Assembly: GCA_015062085.1 (NCBI GenBank)
Contig: SUVI01000029.1
Coordinates: 1 to 30,817, forward strand
Direction of reading: 5' to 3'
Source: Planctomycetaceae bacterium
GTDB lineage: Bacteria > Planctomycetota > Planctomycetia > Pirellulales > Thermoguttaceae
Length of the DNA: 30,817 nt
Under the pieces are notes generated by a model. The model saw only the letters and a list, made by a program, of their open reading frames with translations. It made no database searches and was not told the DNA's origin. This document shows positions 1 to 8,565 of the stretch, in pieces (position 1 is the first letter of the stretch; every line of letters starts with the position of its first letter). The position numbers were made by a program, and so were the translations under genes.

Positions 1-2
1 TG

Positions 3-173
3 AAAGCAGATGCAGACGTGAAAGCAGATGCAGACGTGAAAGCAGATGCAGACGTGAAAGCAGATGCAGACGTGAAAGCAGATGCAGACGTGAAAGCAGA
101 TGCAGACGTGAAAGCAGATGCAGACGTGAAAGCAGATGCAGACGTAAAAGCAGATGCAGACGTGAAAGCAGCC
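3..173 (+). repeat. 18-bp in-frame minisatellite (KADADV)
   Basis: Nine copies of an 18-bp unit (core gatgcagac, at 9, 27, 45, 63, 81, 99, 117, 135 and 153), almost identical; one copy reads gta instead of gtg. Each unit encodes Lys-Ala-Asp-Ala-Asp-Val. The array continues to the left edge, so the copy number in the gene is a minimum. Near identity of the copies implies recent expansion. Confidence 0.95.
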
Positions 174-3100
174 GGTTCCGATACGCTCCGTCACAGTCCG
201 GATACGGCAGAAGACCAGACGGCAGAAGATGCAGAAGACCAGGCAAGTGCACTGCATTCTTTCACCCCGGAAGAAACACTTGCCATGAAAGCTGTCATGG
301 CCTCGCCTTCCCTTTCGAGATCCTTTTCGCGCTTTCTTTTACGCCTCGCATTTCTCACGTCGGAAATGGAACATCGTGCCGATACATTCTTTTACTGCCG
401 CGAAATATTGAAACTGGATCCGGAGCTGCACGAGGCCCGGTATCTTTTGGCACTTGAAAAATACCGTGCGAATAAACTGGAATCCGCATTGGCGGATTTC
501 CAAGAACTGGAAGAAAAAACAGAGGAACTTTTCCCGTGTGTATGGCATTGCGGCGAGATCCTCTGGCGTCTCTCACGTGAAGAAGAGGCACTTCCGTACC
601 TGAGAAAAAGCCTAAAACTCGACGATTACGCCTCCGCCGCGACAGCATTGATCCTCCAGATCCTTCAGGAACTTCAGCAGGACGAGGCACTTTTAGAGTT
701 TGCATCCGAGCAGATCGCACAAGGAAAAAAACTGGTCCCGCTGTACCGTGCGCGGGCAATGGCCTACTGGAAAAAAGATGAAAACGAAAAGGCGATAAGC
801 GATTTGAATCAGGCACTTCGTATCGATCCAAATTCCGCAGACGCCTGGGGAGAACTGGCCGTCATTTTCTACTCGCTCATGAAGTACCCCGAAGCAATGC
901 ATGCCGCAGATACCACACTTCAACTTCAGCCGGAGCAGCCCCGTATGAAATTCCTGAAAGCCGTCTGTCTGCACGCACTCGGACGGCTTGCCGAATCGCG
1001 GGAAATTCTGGATCCGCTTCTGAATGAGTCCCCAGAGGTTACAGACTTTCAGCTTCTGCGCGCTCAAATCGCGTCCGCGGAAGGGGATTTTCAGACCGCA
1101 AAAGAATTTTATGGAAAAATTTTGGCAATCGATCCCCAAAATCCGACCGCACAGTCGGGGATAGCGGATGCGTATCTTCATCTCGAAGAATGGGAAAACG
1201 CCGTCGAGCTCCTGACCTCCGCGATCGCTCAAAAACCGGATTCCGTACACTTCTACTTTCAGCGGTGTCTCGCGGCACTGGCGGCACAAAAATTCGAAAT
1301 GGCGATGGAAGATGTGAATTTCCTGATCGAAAAGAAACCGGAACGCTCGGAAACGTACGTGATCCGCGGGCGGATCCGTTTCGCCATGAAACAGCCGGAA
1401 GCTGCGATCGTGGATTTTCAAAAAGCAGCAGCACTGGATCCCGCCAATTTCCTGGCGTTTCAGCATCTGGCAGAAGCCAAATGTTCGCTTGGCCTCCATG
1501 AAGCCGCGCTTTCTGACCTAGATACTGCGTTGGAACATTCTCCCAAAAATACGGAACTGCTTTTCCAGAAAATCGCGATCCTGATGCCGCAGCATCGGGC
1601 CGAAGAAGCCGTCGAAGCCGTCGATCGGATCCTTGAATGGTCCCCGAATGACCTGAAAGCGCTCTTTCAGCGCGGTGCGGCCAAACTGAATCTCCGTCGG
1701 TTCGAGGAAGCTCTGGCAGATTTCGACCGCGTCCTTCAGGAAGACCCCGTTTCGAATGATCCGCATTTTGCCCGCGCGTTGGCGCTGAATGGGCTTTTTC
1801 GGCATGAAGAAGCGCTCGCGGAATTTGACAAAGTCCTTGAAAACCAGCCGAACGCAGCCTCGGTACTCGCAGAAAAAGCCATGACGTACCTGCTTCTGAA
1901 TAAAAAATTCAAGGCAAAAGAAACGATGGATAAAGTTCTGCGTCTTGAACCGGAAAACATCCGGATCCTGAATCTGCGGGGCGGTGTTTTCGCAAGCATG
2001 GGGAAGATCGCGCAGGCTCTTCGAGACTTTCGCCGTGCCGTTCAGATCCAGCCGGAATATGTTCCCGCACTGAATAATCTCGGACACATCCTCGCAGAAC
2101 TCGGCGATTTGGAAAAAGGGCTGGAATATCTAGATTCTGCGATCCAGTTCGCACCGGAATGGGCGAGACCGTACCTGAACCGCGCGCAGGCTTTGTGCCG
2201 TTTGCGAAAGTTTTCAGAAGCAGAAGAAGCAGTCAAACAGGCTTTGCGGCAGGCTCGAAACAGCGGCGATGAAGACTCTGTCGTCGATGCGCTGGAATTG
2301 CGGAAGAATATCGAAGAACTGCAAACTGAGTCTGAAAGGGAACTCGAAGAAAATTCGGGGGAAAATGAACTCCGTGAGAGTGAAGAAAACGCAGACTCTT
2401 GGAAAGAAGAGGAAAGCTCTTTTGAAGATCCCTCGGAAAATGAAGAATGGATGGATCTGGAAAATATACTTAAGGCGATGGAATTCGACGGCATGGACGA
2501 AGAGTCTGCCGATGAAGATGCGGAAGCAGACTCCCCAAGTGATCCGGATGCAAAAAATAACGAGGATCTCGACACCGAGGAGGAAATCAGCGAGATCGGC
2601 GATACCGACGCAGAAGATGAAGAACTCGAGGAATTTTCTGAAAACGACCGGCATCTCATCCGTGAATTCTGGCAGCAGATGCGGCGAGCCATTCAGAGAC
2701 AAAAATGGCAGAATTTCAAAGGAAATCAGGAATTTGAGACCGATTTTCATTCAGACTCAGACCTGAACGGAAACTTCCAGACGAAAAAAGAGGCAAAACG
2801 GTCAGAGGATCGGGCAGAATGCACTTCCTCAAAATCAGAAACCGAGACGAATGCGCAAAATGGTGCGCCTGCGGAAACAGAGACGGGACGATCCGACATT
2901 TTTTCCGATTTTCCTGAATTCCGCAGTGTTCCGAAGATCCAGTTCTGGAACGATGAGATCCTCTCTTTTCCATTTCCAGAAAAAGAAAATGATGAGCCGG
3001 TCACGATCCGTTGGAACTACTTCAACTTCGATAAAAAAAGCCTCAGCGAACTAAAAGAAGAACTGCGTCAGCAGGATGAATTGGCGAAAGAACGGATCCG

Positions 3101-4310
3101 GTTGCGTGACAGTGAGGAGGCGGCAGCTTTGGGAGCGGAACTGGATGAGGACTGGATCGAGAACTGGGATGAAGACCTCTCCGAAGATTTCGACCAGGCC
3201 GAGGAAGAGAAACGAAACGACCTTTCACCCGAAGAGACCGAGAGACTCTACGAGATCCTGAACCAGCTGCTCCGTTTCATGGAACGTGACCGAAATCGGC
3301 CTCTGCGCTGTCAGGAAAGCGACTACTGGGCACTCGAAACCCCGGAAACAGAGACCAATACCGATGGTCACCAGAATGATTGGTACGTCGAAAAGAATTT
3401 CACAGCTCCGATCATCATCAATTGCGCGGATCTGCTTGAGATCCTCGAACAGGAGTACCCCGTCGAAAGAAAAATGAGTCGAATGCTTCGGGAAACTGCT
3501 GTCTCAAACACAGATCCGTCTCAAAAACCGCTCCCGCGTCATGCGCAGCAAGAAAACGGAACGGAACTGGAAAATGCGGGAACCACTCCGTCCAAATCGT
3601 GGATCTACGAACCGAAACTCGCTTTTTTGCGTCTGCGGGAGGCCCCCAAAACCCTTTTTGAGATCCTCACCAGAATTTCGGAATTTCTCGACGAGGAACT
3701 TCAGCGCTCCCGATCCGTGCTGGCTCGTGAGGAAGTTCTTGGGCGCAAAAATCAGCTATGCAGTCTCATGGACCTCGTCATGAAAAACGTCATCAATGGA
3801 AGCCCGCGGGAATCGATGATCGTCTTCACCAACTTTTTGACCCCTGCAGTCCTCACTGCTATCATGAGGTCACGGAGTGAAAATGACGGGGAGGAGATCG
3901 ACTACGATGAACTCATCCAAAAAGCCAATTTCGATCTTTCCGAAATGTGGGACGGACAGAATATTGAGCTTGAGGAACTCGAGTTTTTTGAGGAAGACGA
4001 GTGGGAGTCCGAGGAAGACGAGTGGGAGTCCGAGGAAGACGAGTGGGAGTCCGAAGAAGATGAATGGGAGTCCGAAGAAGATGAATGGGAGTCCGAGGAA
4101 GACGAGTGGGAGTCCGAAGAAGACGAGTGGGAGTCCGAGGAAGAATTCGAAGATGAATGGAATACGGACGATGAGGATGAATTTGAAGACGGATTTGACG
4201 ATGGATCCAGCAGAGAGCCCGACTTCGGACGATTTTTCAACGGCAAAGACTTTCCAGAAGAAGATGAAGATGATGACGATGAAAACGAGAAACGGGATGA
4301 GCGATCCTGA
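3..4310 (+). CDS. Giant acidic TPR-repeat protein, 5' end outside window
   Basis: The reading frame is already open at the window edge, inside an 18-bp repeat, so the true start lies upstream; the GTG at 18 is only one of several in-frame repeat codons. Visible protein (numbered from that GTG): KADADV repeats (1-49), a short linker, then about 18 consecutive tetratricopeptide repeats (about 105-765) with the usual A/G/Y/A/P spacing and DP or xP closing each repeat (e.g. ALRIDPNSADAWGELA). After that comes a roughly 650-residue Glu/Asp-rich tail with little predicted fold, ending in seven EEDEWES repeats and a DE-rich terminus. No membrane segment or catalytic motif is visible. TPR arrays are protein-protein scaffolds; the partner and cellular location are unknown, and a signal peptide could be hidden upstream. 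It ends at the bidirectional terminator shared with oppC. Confidence 0.85.
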   Translation, partial: KADADVKADADVKADADVKADADVKADADVKADADVKADADVKADADVKADADVKAAGSDTLRHSPDTAEDQTAEDAEDQASALHSFTPEETLAMKAVMASPSLSRSFSRFLLRLAFLTSEMEHRADTFFYCREILKLDPELHEARYLLALEKYRANKLESALADFQELEEKTEELFPCVWHCGEILWRLSREEEALPYLRKSLKLDDYASAATALILQILQELQQDEALLEFASEQIAQGKKLVPLYRARAMAYWKKDENEKAISDLNQALRIDPNSADAWGELAVIFYSLMKYPEAMHAADTTLQLQPEQPRMKFLKAVCLHALGRLAESREILDPLLNESPEVTDFQLLRAQIASAEGDFQTAKEFYGKILAIDPQNPTAQSGIADAYLHLEEWENAVELLTSAIAQKPDSVHFYFQRCLAALAAQKFEMAMEDVNFLIEKKPERSETYVIRGRIRFAMKQPEAAIVDFQKAAALDPANFLAFQHLAEAKCSLGLHEAALSDLDTALEHSPKNTELLFQKIAILMPQHRAEEAVEAVDRILEWSPNDLKALFQRGAAKLNLRRFEEALADFDRVLQEDPVSNDPHFARALALNGLFRHEEALAEFDKVLENQPNAASVLAEKAMTYLLLNKKFKAKETMDKVLRLEPENIRILNLRGGVFASMGKIAQALRDFRRAVQIQPEYVPALNNLGHILAELGDLEKGLEYLDSAIQFAPEWARPYLNRAQALCRLRKFSEAEEAVKQALRQARNSGDEDSVVDALELRKNIEELQTESERELEENSGENELRESEENADSWKEEESSFEDPSENEEWMDLENILKAMEFDGMDEESADEDAEADSPSDPDAKNNEDLDTEEEISEIGDTDAEDEELEEFSENDRHLIREFWQQMRRAIQRQKWQNFKGNQEFETDFHSDSDLNGNFQTKKEAKRSEDRAECTSSKSETETNAQNGAPAETETGRSDIFSDFPEFRSVPKIQFWNDEILSFPFPEKENDEPVTIRWNYFNFDKKSLSELKEELRQQDELAKERIRLRDSEEAAALGAELDEDWIENWDEDLSEDFDQAEEEKRNDLSPEETERLYEILNQLLRFMERDRNRPLRCQESDYWALETPETETNTDGHQNDWYVEKNFTAPIIINCADLLEILEQEYPVERKMSRMLRETAVSNTDPSQKPLPRHAQQENGTELENAGTTPSKSWIYEPKLAFLRLREAPKTLFEILTRISEFLDEELQRSRSVLAREEVLGRKNQLCSLMDLVMKNVINGSPRESMIVFTNFLTPAVLTAIMRSRSENDGEEIDYDELIQKANFDLSEMWDGQNIELEELEFFEEDEWESEEDEWESEEDEWESEEDEWESEEDEWESEEDEWESEEDEWESEEEFEDEWNTDDEDEFEDGFDDGSSREPDFGRFFNGKDFPEEDEDDDDENEKRDERS
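3990..4136 (+). repeat. 21-bp in-frame minisatellite (EEDEWES)
   Basis: Seven tandem 21-bp units starting at 3990, 4011, 4032, 4053, 4074, 4095 and 4116, each encoding EEDEWES. They differ only by silent gag/gaa, gac/gat and gag/gaa changes. A degenerate eighth copy follows (EEEFEDEW). The silent differences suggest purifying selection on the peptide. Confidence 0.95.
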
Positions 4311-4381
4311 GCCTCACTTTCAGAAGCAGTAGACTACACTGTCGGCGACAGCACACAGTCAGTTGAAAAGCTCGATCATCC

Positions 4382-4430
4382 CCTAAAAAAAGCGCAGACC
4401 GCCGCTTTGACGATCTGCGCTTTTTTTAGG
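4382..4430. terminator. Bidirectional intrinsic terminator
   Basis: A perfect 17-bp inverted repeat (4382-4398 against 4414-4430) has a GC core (gcgcaga) flanked by A7 on the left and T7 on the right, with a 15-nt loop. It reads as a Rho-independent terminator on both strands and lies between the convergent TPR gene and oppC. Confidence 0.9.
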
Positions 4431-4439
4431 TTCCGCAGC

Positions 4440-5612
4440 CTACCTAGAACCGCGCTGCCGCGGGTCGGTGACTTCCTGGAGCGCCTCACCGATCAGGTTG
4501 TAGGCGAGCACCGTCAGGAAGATCAGAATGCCGGGGAAGAGGGTCAGCCACCACATCGCAAGGTTCTGGTGCCCATTATGCAGAATCCCGCCCCAACTGA
4601 TCGCAGAACTGGACGTGGCGATCCCGAGGAAACTTAGTGCGCTCTCCATCAGAATGGAAGCCGCGATACTAAACGTAATGGGGACGAGTACCGGCGCGAG
4701 TGCATTCGGAAGAATGTGCCGGAAAATGATCCGGAATCGGCTTGCTCCAAGCGAACGGGCAGCAGCGACGTACTCACTCTGCTTCAGCTTGATGAATTCA
4801 CCGCGCATAAGTCTCGCGATCTTCGGCCAGCTCGTCAACCCAATGATGACCATGACGTGCCAGATGCTTGGGTTTTCAATGACGGCAACGAACGCTAAGA
4901 TCATGATGAGCGTCGGCACACAGATAACGACTTCCAGTGCTCTGCTGATGACGATGTCGATCCAGCCTCCAAAAAACCCCGCGATCGCGCCGAGCGTGAT
5001 ACCGATGAGTGCCGCTAGACCAGTCGAAACAAATCCGACGAGCAGTGCCGTTCGAGTTCCGTGCACGAGCATGGTGAAGACGTCATACCCGTAGATATTC
5101 GTACCGCAAAAATTCTGAAATGACGGTACGCCGCTGGCACCGTAGGGATTTTCCGGCCGGCCAGGCATGTCGTTCTCGCGGACTCGGTATGTCGTGTCAT
5201 TGTACACAAGCGGGAAAATGGCCCAGCTTTCCGGATCGGCTTCCTTCAGACGCCGCGGATAGGCGTACGAAATATCATCATGGATGAAGACCGGATTTTC
5301 CCATGACGGATAAAAGTACCCCATGCAGGGAAAGTATATCTGTCCTTTGTATTTGCAGATGATCGGTTTTGTCCCTGCGATCATGGGCGAAAATATCGCA
5401 ACGAGCGAAAGGAGGATGACGTACGTCAGTGCCGTCATGGCTAGACGCCGCCGACGGAATCGGACCCAAGTCTCTGCCCAGTATCCGCGAGCCTTCCCTA
5501 CACTGGCTCCCTCCGCACTGGTTTGAACGGCCGGTTCTGCGGACTGCCCGCCAATCGAAATTTCAGCCGGTTTTGAGGAAACCTGATTTTTGTATTTCTG
5601 GGATTTTTTCAT
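4440..5612 (-). CDS. ABC transporter permease, OppC/DppC (YejE-like)
   Basis: Inner-membrane permease of a peptide-type ABC importer, 390 aa. A charged cytoplasmic N-terminus (1-55) precedes TM1 (about 57-79). A long periplasmic segment follows (about 80-180), then the five-helix binding-protein-dependent transport domain (about 185-375). The EAA loop that docks the ATPase is clear around 271-305 (EYVAAARSLGASRFRI, ending HILPN). The long TM1-TM2 loop, with KYKGQIYFP early and the GTNIYGYDVF motif at its end, resembles YejE rather than the shorter E. coli OppC. The gene lies 79 nt downstream of oppB and probably shares its promoter. No Shine-Dalgarno sequence is evident. No binding protein or ATPase gene lies beside it, so substrate specificity cannot be read from context. 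Confidence 0.9.
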   Translation of the reverse strand: MKKSQKYKNQVSSKPAEISIGGQSAEPAVQTSAEGASVGKARGYWAETWVRFRRRRLAMTALTYVILLSLVAIFSPMIAGTKPIICKYKGQIYFPCMGYFYPSWENPVFIHDDISYAYPRRLKEADPESWAIFPLVYNDTTYRVRENDMPGRPENPYGASGVPSFQNFCGTNIYGYDVFTMLVHGTRTALLVGFVSTGLAALIGITLGAIAGFFGGWIDIVISRALEVVICVPTLIMILAFVAVIENPSIWHVMVIIGLTSWPKIARLMRGEFIKLKQSEYVAAARSLGASRFRIIFRHILPNALAPVLVPITFSIAASILMESALSFLGIATSSSAISWGGILHNGHQNLAMWWLTLFPGILIFLTVLAYNLIGEALQEVTDPRQRGSR

Positions 5613-5651
5613 CGTAATTCAGTCTCAGTTCTTTTCGTTCATTCGTTCGTG

Positions 5652-5697
5652 TTTTCAGTCACCCGTTTTCAGCTTTTCAGTCACCCGTTTTTCAGTC
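5652..5697. repeat. Direct repeats between oppB and oppC echoing the oppB stop region
   Basis: An identical 18-nt segment (core ttttcagtcacccg) occurs at 5652-5669 and 5674-5691. The shorter core ttttcagtc recurs at 5689-5697, overlapping the oppB stop codon. On the minus strand each copy contains ACTGAAAA, so the TGA stop context is repeated behind the gene. Confidence 0.8.
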
Positions 5698-6666
5698 GAG
5701 CTTCACGCGCGGGTCAACGACGGCGTAAAGAATGTCCGCCAGCAGCTGACCAAGCAGCGTTAGGAATGAGAAAAGAAGCGTCATTCCCATGATCAGCGGG
5801 TAATCGCGAGCTGCAATGCTCTTAAAAAATTCCTGCCCCATACCGGGCCAGTTGAAGATCTGCTCAATGATGATGGAGCCGCCAAGCAGACCAGGAAGCG
5901 AAAGTCCCAAAAGGGTGACGAACGGAATGAGCGTGTTTCGGAATGCATGGTGAAACACGATATTTCGCGGAGAAACACCTTTCGCGCGTGCCGTCCGAAT
6001 GTAGTCCTGACGAATGACCTCTTCCATGTTCGCTTTCACGAATCGGCTCAGGTACGCCAGCGACGCATAGGAATAGCAGATGACCGGCAGGATCATGTGC
6101 TTTGCCGTGTCGCCGACTTTTCCCCAGAAAGTAAAATTTTCGTATCCGGAATCATGCAGACCAGGAGCGAGCCAGCCGAGATTCTGATAAAAAATGATGA
6201 GCAGTCCGATACCGACGACGAAACTGGGGACCGAGTACAGTACATACAACAGTACACTTAGCAAACGCTCGGAAAATTTCCCTTTATTCACGACAGAAAA
6301 AAGCCCCATGGGGATCGCGAGAAGGTACGTGAGCGTCAGCGACGTGACGGAAAGAAGCAGCGTCGGACCGATCCGGCTGGCAATGATGGCGGAAACAGGC
6401 TTTTTCTGCACGAAAGAATCGCCGAAATCTCCGCATAACACATTTCCAAGCCACGTGAAGTAGGCTTGATACCACGGCTTGTCGAGGCCGTAAAGTTTGT
6501 TAAGCATCGCTTCATTTTCCGGAGAGAGCACGTGTCCCGGATCGGCAAGTTCCATCTGGGTCACAGGAGTTCCCGGCATATGGCGGATCAGACCGTAGAT
6601 GATCAGCGTGATCAAAAACAGCGTCAGGGCTCCAATCAGTATTCGTCGGATTATATATGTGAGCAT
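5692..6666 (-). CDS. ABC transporter permease, OppB/DppB family
   Basis: First gene of the permease pair, 324 aa, a usual length for OppB/DppB. It starts with a canonical N-terminus (MLTYIIRRIL then a hydrophobic TM1 and RHMPGTPV). It has the GDFGDS motif after the first periplasmic segment, five further membrane helices, an EAA loop at about 213-245 (DYIRTARAKGVSPRNI), and the typical C-terminal VDPRVKLD. It forms the heterodimeric inner-membrane channel with the downstream OppC. A strong promoter sits about 60 nt upstream, so the transcription unit begins at this gene and does not include a substrate-binding protein gene. The start has no clear Shine-Dalgarno sequence, but no better start exists. 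Confidence 0.92.
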   Translation of the reverse strand: MLTYIIRRILIGALTLFLITLIIYGLIRHMPGTPVTQMELADPGHVLSPENEAMLNKLYGLDKPWYQAYFTWLGNVLCGDFGDSFVQKKPVSAIIASRIGPTLLLSVTSLTLTYLLAIPMGLFSVVNKGKFSERLLSVLLYVLYSVPSFVVGIGLLIIFYQNLGWLAPGLHDSGYENFTFWGKVGDTAKHMILPVICYSYASLAYLSRFVKANMEEVIRQDYIRTARAKGVSPRNIVFHHAFRNTLIPFVTLLGLSLPGLLGGSIIIEQIFNWPGMGQEFFKSIAARDYPLIMGMTLLFSFLTLLGQLLADILYAVVDPRVKLD

Positions 6667-6727
6667 GAGGTCGATTTGGTTTGAGTCAGGTGAGAGACGG
6701 AACGCCCGTTTCTCAAAATTATGTTAG

Positions 6728-6756
6728 AGTATAGCATGAAATGGAAATTTTCGCAA
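6728..6756 (-). promoter_or_regulatory. Sigma-70-type promoter of oppB-oppC
   Basis: On the minus strand: -35 TTGCGA (6756-6751), a 17-nt spacer, and -10 TATACT (6733-6728) preceded by TGC (extended -10). The predicted transcript starts near 6721, giving a leader of about 55 nt before oppB. Confidence 0.7.
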
Positions 6757-6820
6757 GGGTGAAAGAACTGAAAAAATCGAAAATTTTGCAAATTTAGAGA
6801 AGATAGGAGGAATTTAGCTC

Positions 6821-6862
6821 AAGACTTTCCGAAAACATCGTCCGGATGATCCGGAAAGTCTT
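6821..6862. other. Stem-loop downstream of the porin gene
   Basis: A perfect 11-bp inverted repeat (6821-6831 against 6852-6862; aagactttccg) encloses a 20-nt loop that is itself partly self-complementary (tccgga). It lies 50-90 nt after the porin stop on the minus strand. There is no U-run after it, so it may be a 3'-end processing or stability element rather than a classical terminator. Confidence 0.45.
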
Positions 6863-6890
6863 GGATCTTTAAGGATCTTTAAGGATCTTT
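6863..6890. repeat. Three 10-bp direct repeats after the porin stop
   Basis: ggatctttaa occurs at 6863 and 6873, with a third copy (ggatcttt) at 6883. On the minus strand the unit reads TTAAAGATCC, close to the sequence around the porin stop codon (CTAAAGATCG). Confidence 0.8.
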
Positions 6891-6911
6891 TTTCTGGATC
6901 CCAAGCGATCT

Positions 6912-8177
6912 TTAGAAGTTGAACGTCACGCCGGCGGCAAGTTCGTCTGCTTCCGCTGCGATAGTCACGTCTCCGCCGAGTGCGGCAGCTGCCGGACCTC
7001 CGAACGGACCGCTGGCCGTTGCTTTGAAGACGTGCCCGTACGTGAGGTGGAAGGCCATGTGTTCATCAAAGCGGTAGGATCCGCCGATGAACAGTGCGTG
7101 CTGCGGAATGAGCGGGACGGCGATACAGGCACGGGAGAAGAGACTGTCGAGCTGGTTTTCGTTCATCGAGTAACCGACACGCAGCGCTACACGCTCCGTC
7201 AGCTGGTACTGCGCACCGAGACTCATGGCGAACATATCGCTCCAGCCGACCTGATCGAAACCGGCGTCTTCGTGGAAATAGTAGCGGAAATCGCACGCGA
7301 AGAGCCAGCGTTCAAATCCGTCGTAGCTCAAACCAAGTGAAAGGACAGCCGGCAGGTCGAGTTTGAGCGTCTGTTTGCCGTAGGTCGTGTTGAATTCGAT
7401 CGGTTCGATCCAGTTCTGGCTTTTGTAGCTCAGACCAAAACGCCAGCCGCATTGCGTGTCGTAGAACATACCGACCATAAAGCCGGCTCCCCAGACGTAA
7501 CGGCCGCCGGGACTGTGGATCGCGGTATCCGGAGTCTGATGGCCTTCGACCAGATAGAGTGGGTCGCAGGCGATCTCACCGATCGTGAGGATCGGGCTGA
7601 ACGAGAAGGAAAGTTTTTCCGTCAGGGAGTAGCTCATGTGGCCGCCGAGCTGAAGGATCTGGACGCTCGAGCTGAGGTTTCCGTAACCGACTTCCGCACC
7701 GCCAAGCTGGGCGACAGGACCGGAGGAAAGGATCGGGTTCGAGTACCAAGGAGCGGATTCGTAATTCGTTTTCGCTCCGCCTGTCGCGCCGAAGGAGAAA
7801 CCGACCGCGACCGGAGAATCTTCCTGACGGCGAACGATCGCGACGTTCGGGATCGGGATCGCGCCGGTGTCGGATTCCGTCGTCCCGCCGCCAAGCCCAC
7901 CGTAAGCGGCCGGCAAGGTGGAACTGATGCTTGATTCCGGCATGGCGATACCAAGGTCAATGTCGATCGACGTGCCGTAGAACTGGCTCATCGTCGCCGG
8001 GTTCCAGTAAAGCGCGCCGGCCGCGGAAAGCGGAGCTGCCGTGGACGCACCGCCCATGCTCTGGTTCACTGCTCCTGAGCCGCGAAACATGATCCCCTGT
8101 GCGAGGGTCTGGGAAACGCAGACGAACAGGAGGATGAACGAAATTGAAAAGAAATATTTCAGTCGATGATTTCGCAT
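6912..8177 (-). CDS. FadL/OmpP1-type outer-membrane protein
   Basis: Predicted 421-aa outer-membrane beta-barrel of the FadL/TodX (long-chain fatty acid and hydrophobic compound transport) family. The start at 8177 is preferred over an in-frame ATG at 8303: it gives a clean signal peptide (positive MRNHRLK, hydrophobic core, cleavage after SQTLA) and has AGGGA about 6 nt upstream. The mature N-terminus shows the family signature, with GAVNQSMGGASTA followed by ALYWNPA. The rest is alternating beta-strand sequence (e.g. WRFGLSYKSQ, RVGYSMNE), ending in a hairpin and a terminal Phe (AAGVTFNF) as expected for BAM recognition. No operon partner is evident. The transported substrate cannot be specified. 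Confidence 0.85.
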   Translation of the reverse strand: MRNHRLKYFFSISFILLFVCVSQTLAQGIMFRGSGAVNQSMGGASTAAPLSAAGALYWNPATMSQFYGTSIDIDLGIAMPESSISSTLPAAYGGLGGGTTESDTGAIPIPNVAIVRRQEDSPVAVGFSFGATGGAKTNYESAPWYSNPILSSGPVAQLGGAEVGYGNLSSSVQILQLGGHMSYSLTEKLSFSFSPILTIGEIACDPLYLVEGHQTPDTAIHSPGGRYVWGAGFMVGMFYDTQCGWRFGLSYKSQNWIEPIEFNTTYGKQTLKLDLPAVLSLGLSYDGFERWLFACDFRYYFHEDAGFDQVGWSDMFAMSLGAQYQLTERVALRVGYSMNENQLDSLFSRACIAVPLIPQHALFIGGSYRFDEHMAFHLTYGHVFKATASGPFGGPAAAALGGDVTIAAEADELAAGVTFNF

Positions 8178-8565
8178 AAATCGTTCCCTGATCTCTAAAA
8201 AACCTTCCTGGTAAAAATGGAAATTCGTAAAATTTCCTACGGTACTCAAAAAAACATTCCCAAATCCGAATCGTTCTTTTATTTCCAATATCGAAATATT
8301 CACCCTGTATCTCTTGTACTAAATGTAAAAGAAATGTTAATTTTTCCAATGAAAACATTTATCCCGTCCAATTAAAACAGTTTTGCGTATTAGGAAAAAT
8401 GAAAAAACTAGAGACTCTCGTTAAAATATAGAAAGACACACTGTTAAAAAAGTATTTTTTGAACAGGAAATCGTGAAAGCATCAAAAAAATAAAACGCCC
8501 CCCTGTCTTTTTTGTAGAAATCTGGTATAATGAATCATATTTTTACTGGAAATGTAGGGGGACAT
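8178..8565. other. AT-rich divergent intergenic region
   Basis: This 388-bp region lies between the divergent porin and polyprenyl synthase genes. It holds the well-defined promoter of the rightward gene at 8523-8531. No convincing -35/-10 pair was found for the porin, and no additional gene is supported. Confidence 0.6.
8523..8531 (+). promoter_or_regulatory. Extended -10 promoter of the polyprenyl synthase gene
   Basis: A perfect extended -10, TGGTATAAT. The -35 region 17 nt upstream (8503-8508, CTGTCT) is weak, as is common with extended -10 promoters. Its position rules out translation starting at the in-frame ATG at 8530, which overlaps the -10. Confidence 0.75.

Noticed and set aside
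3902..4246. Ser-rich minus-strand frame over the EEDEWES array
   Set aside because: It is the complement of gag/gaa/gac codons; the SSSSSDSH repeat is an artefact of the array.
6912..8303. Longer porin start at ATG 8303
   Set aside because: It would add 42 residues before the signal peptide. The ATG at 8177 has a ribosome-binding site and a normal signal sequence.
8530..8565. Upstream start of the polyprenyl synthase at 8530
   Set aside because: The ATG overlaps the -10 hexamer TATAAT of the gene's own promoter, so it would not be in the transcript.
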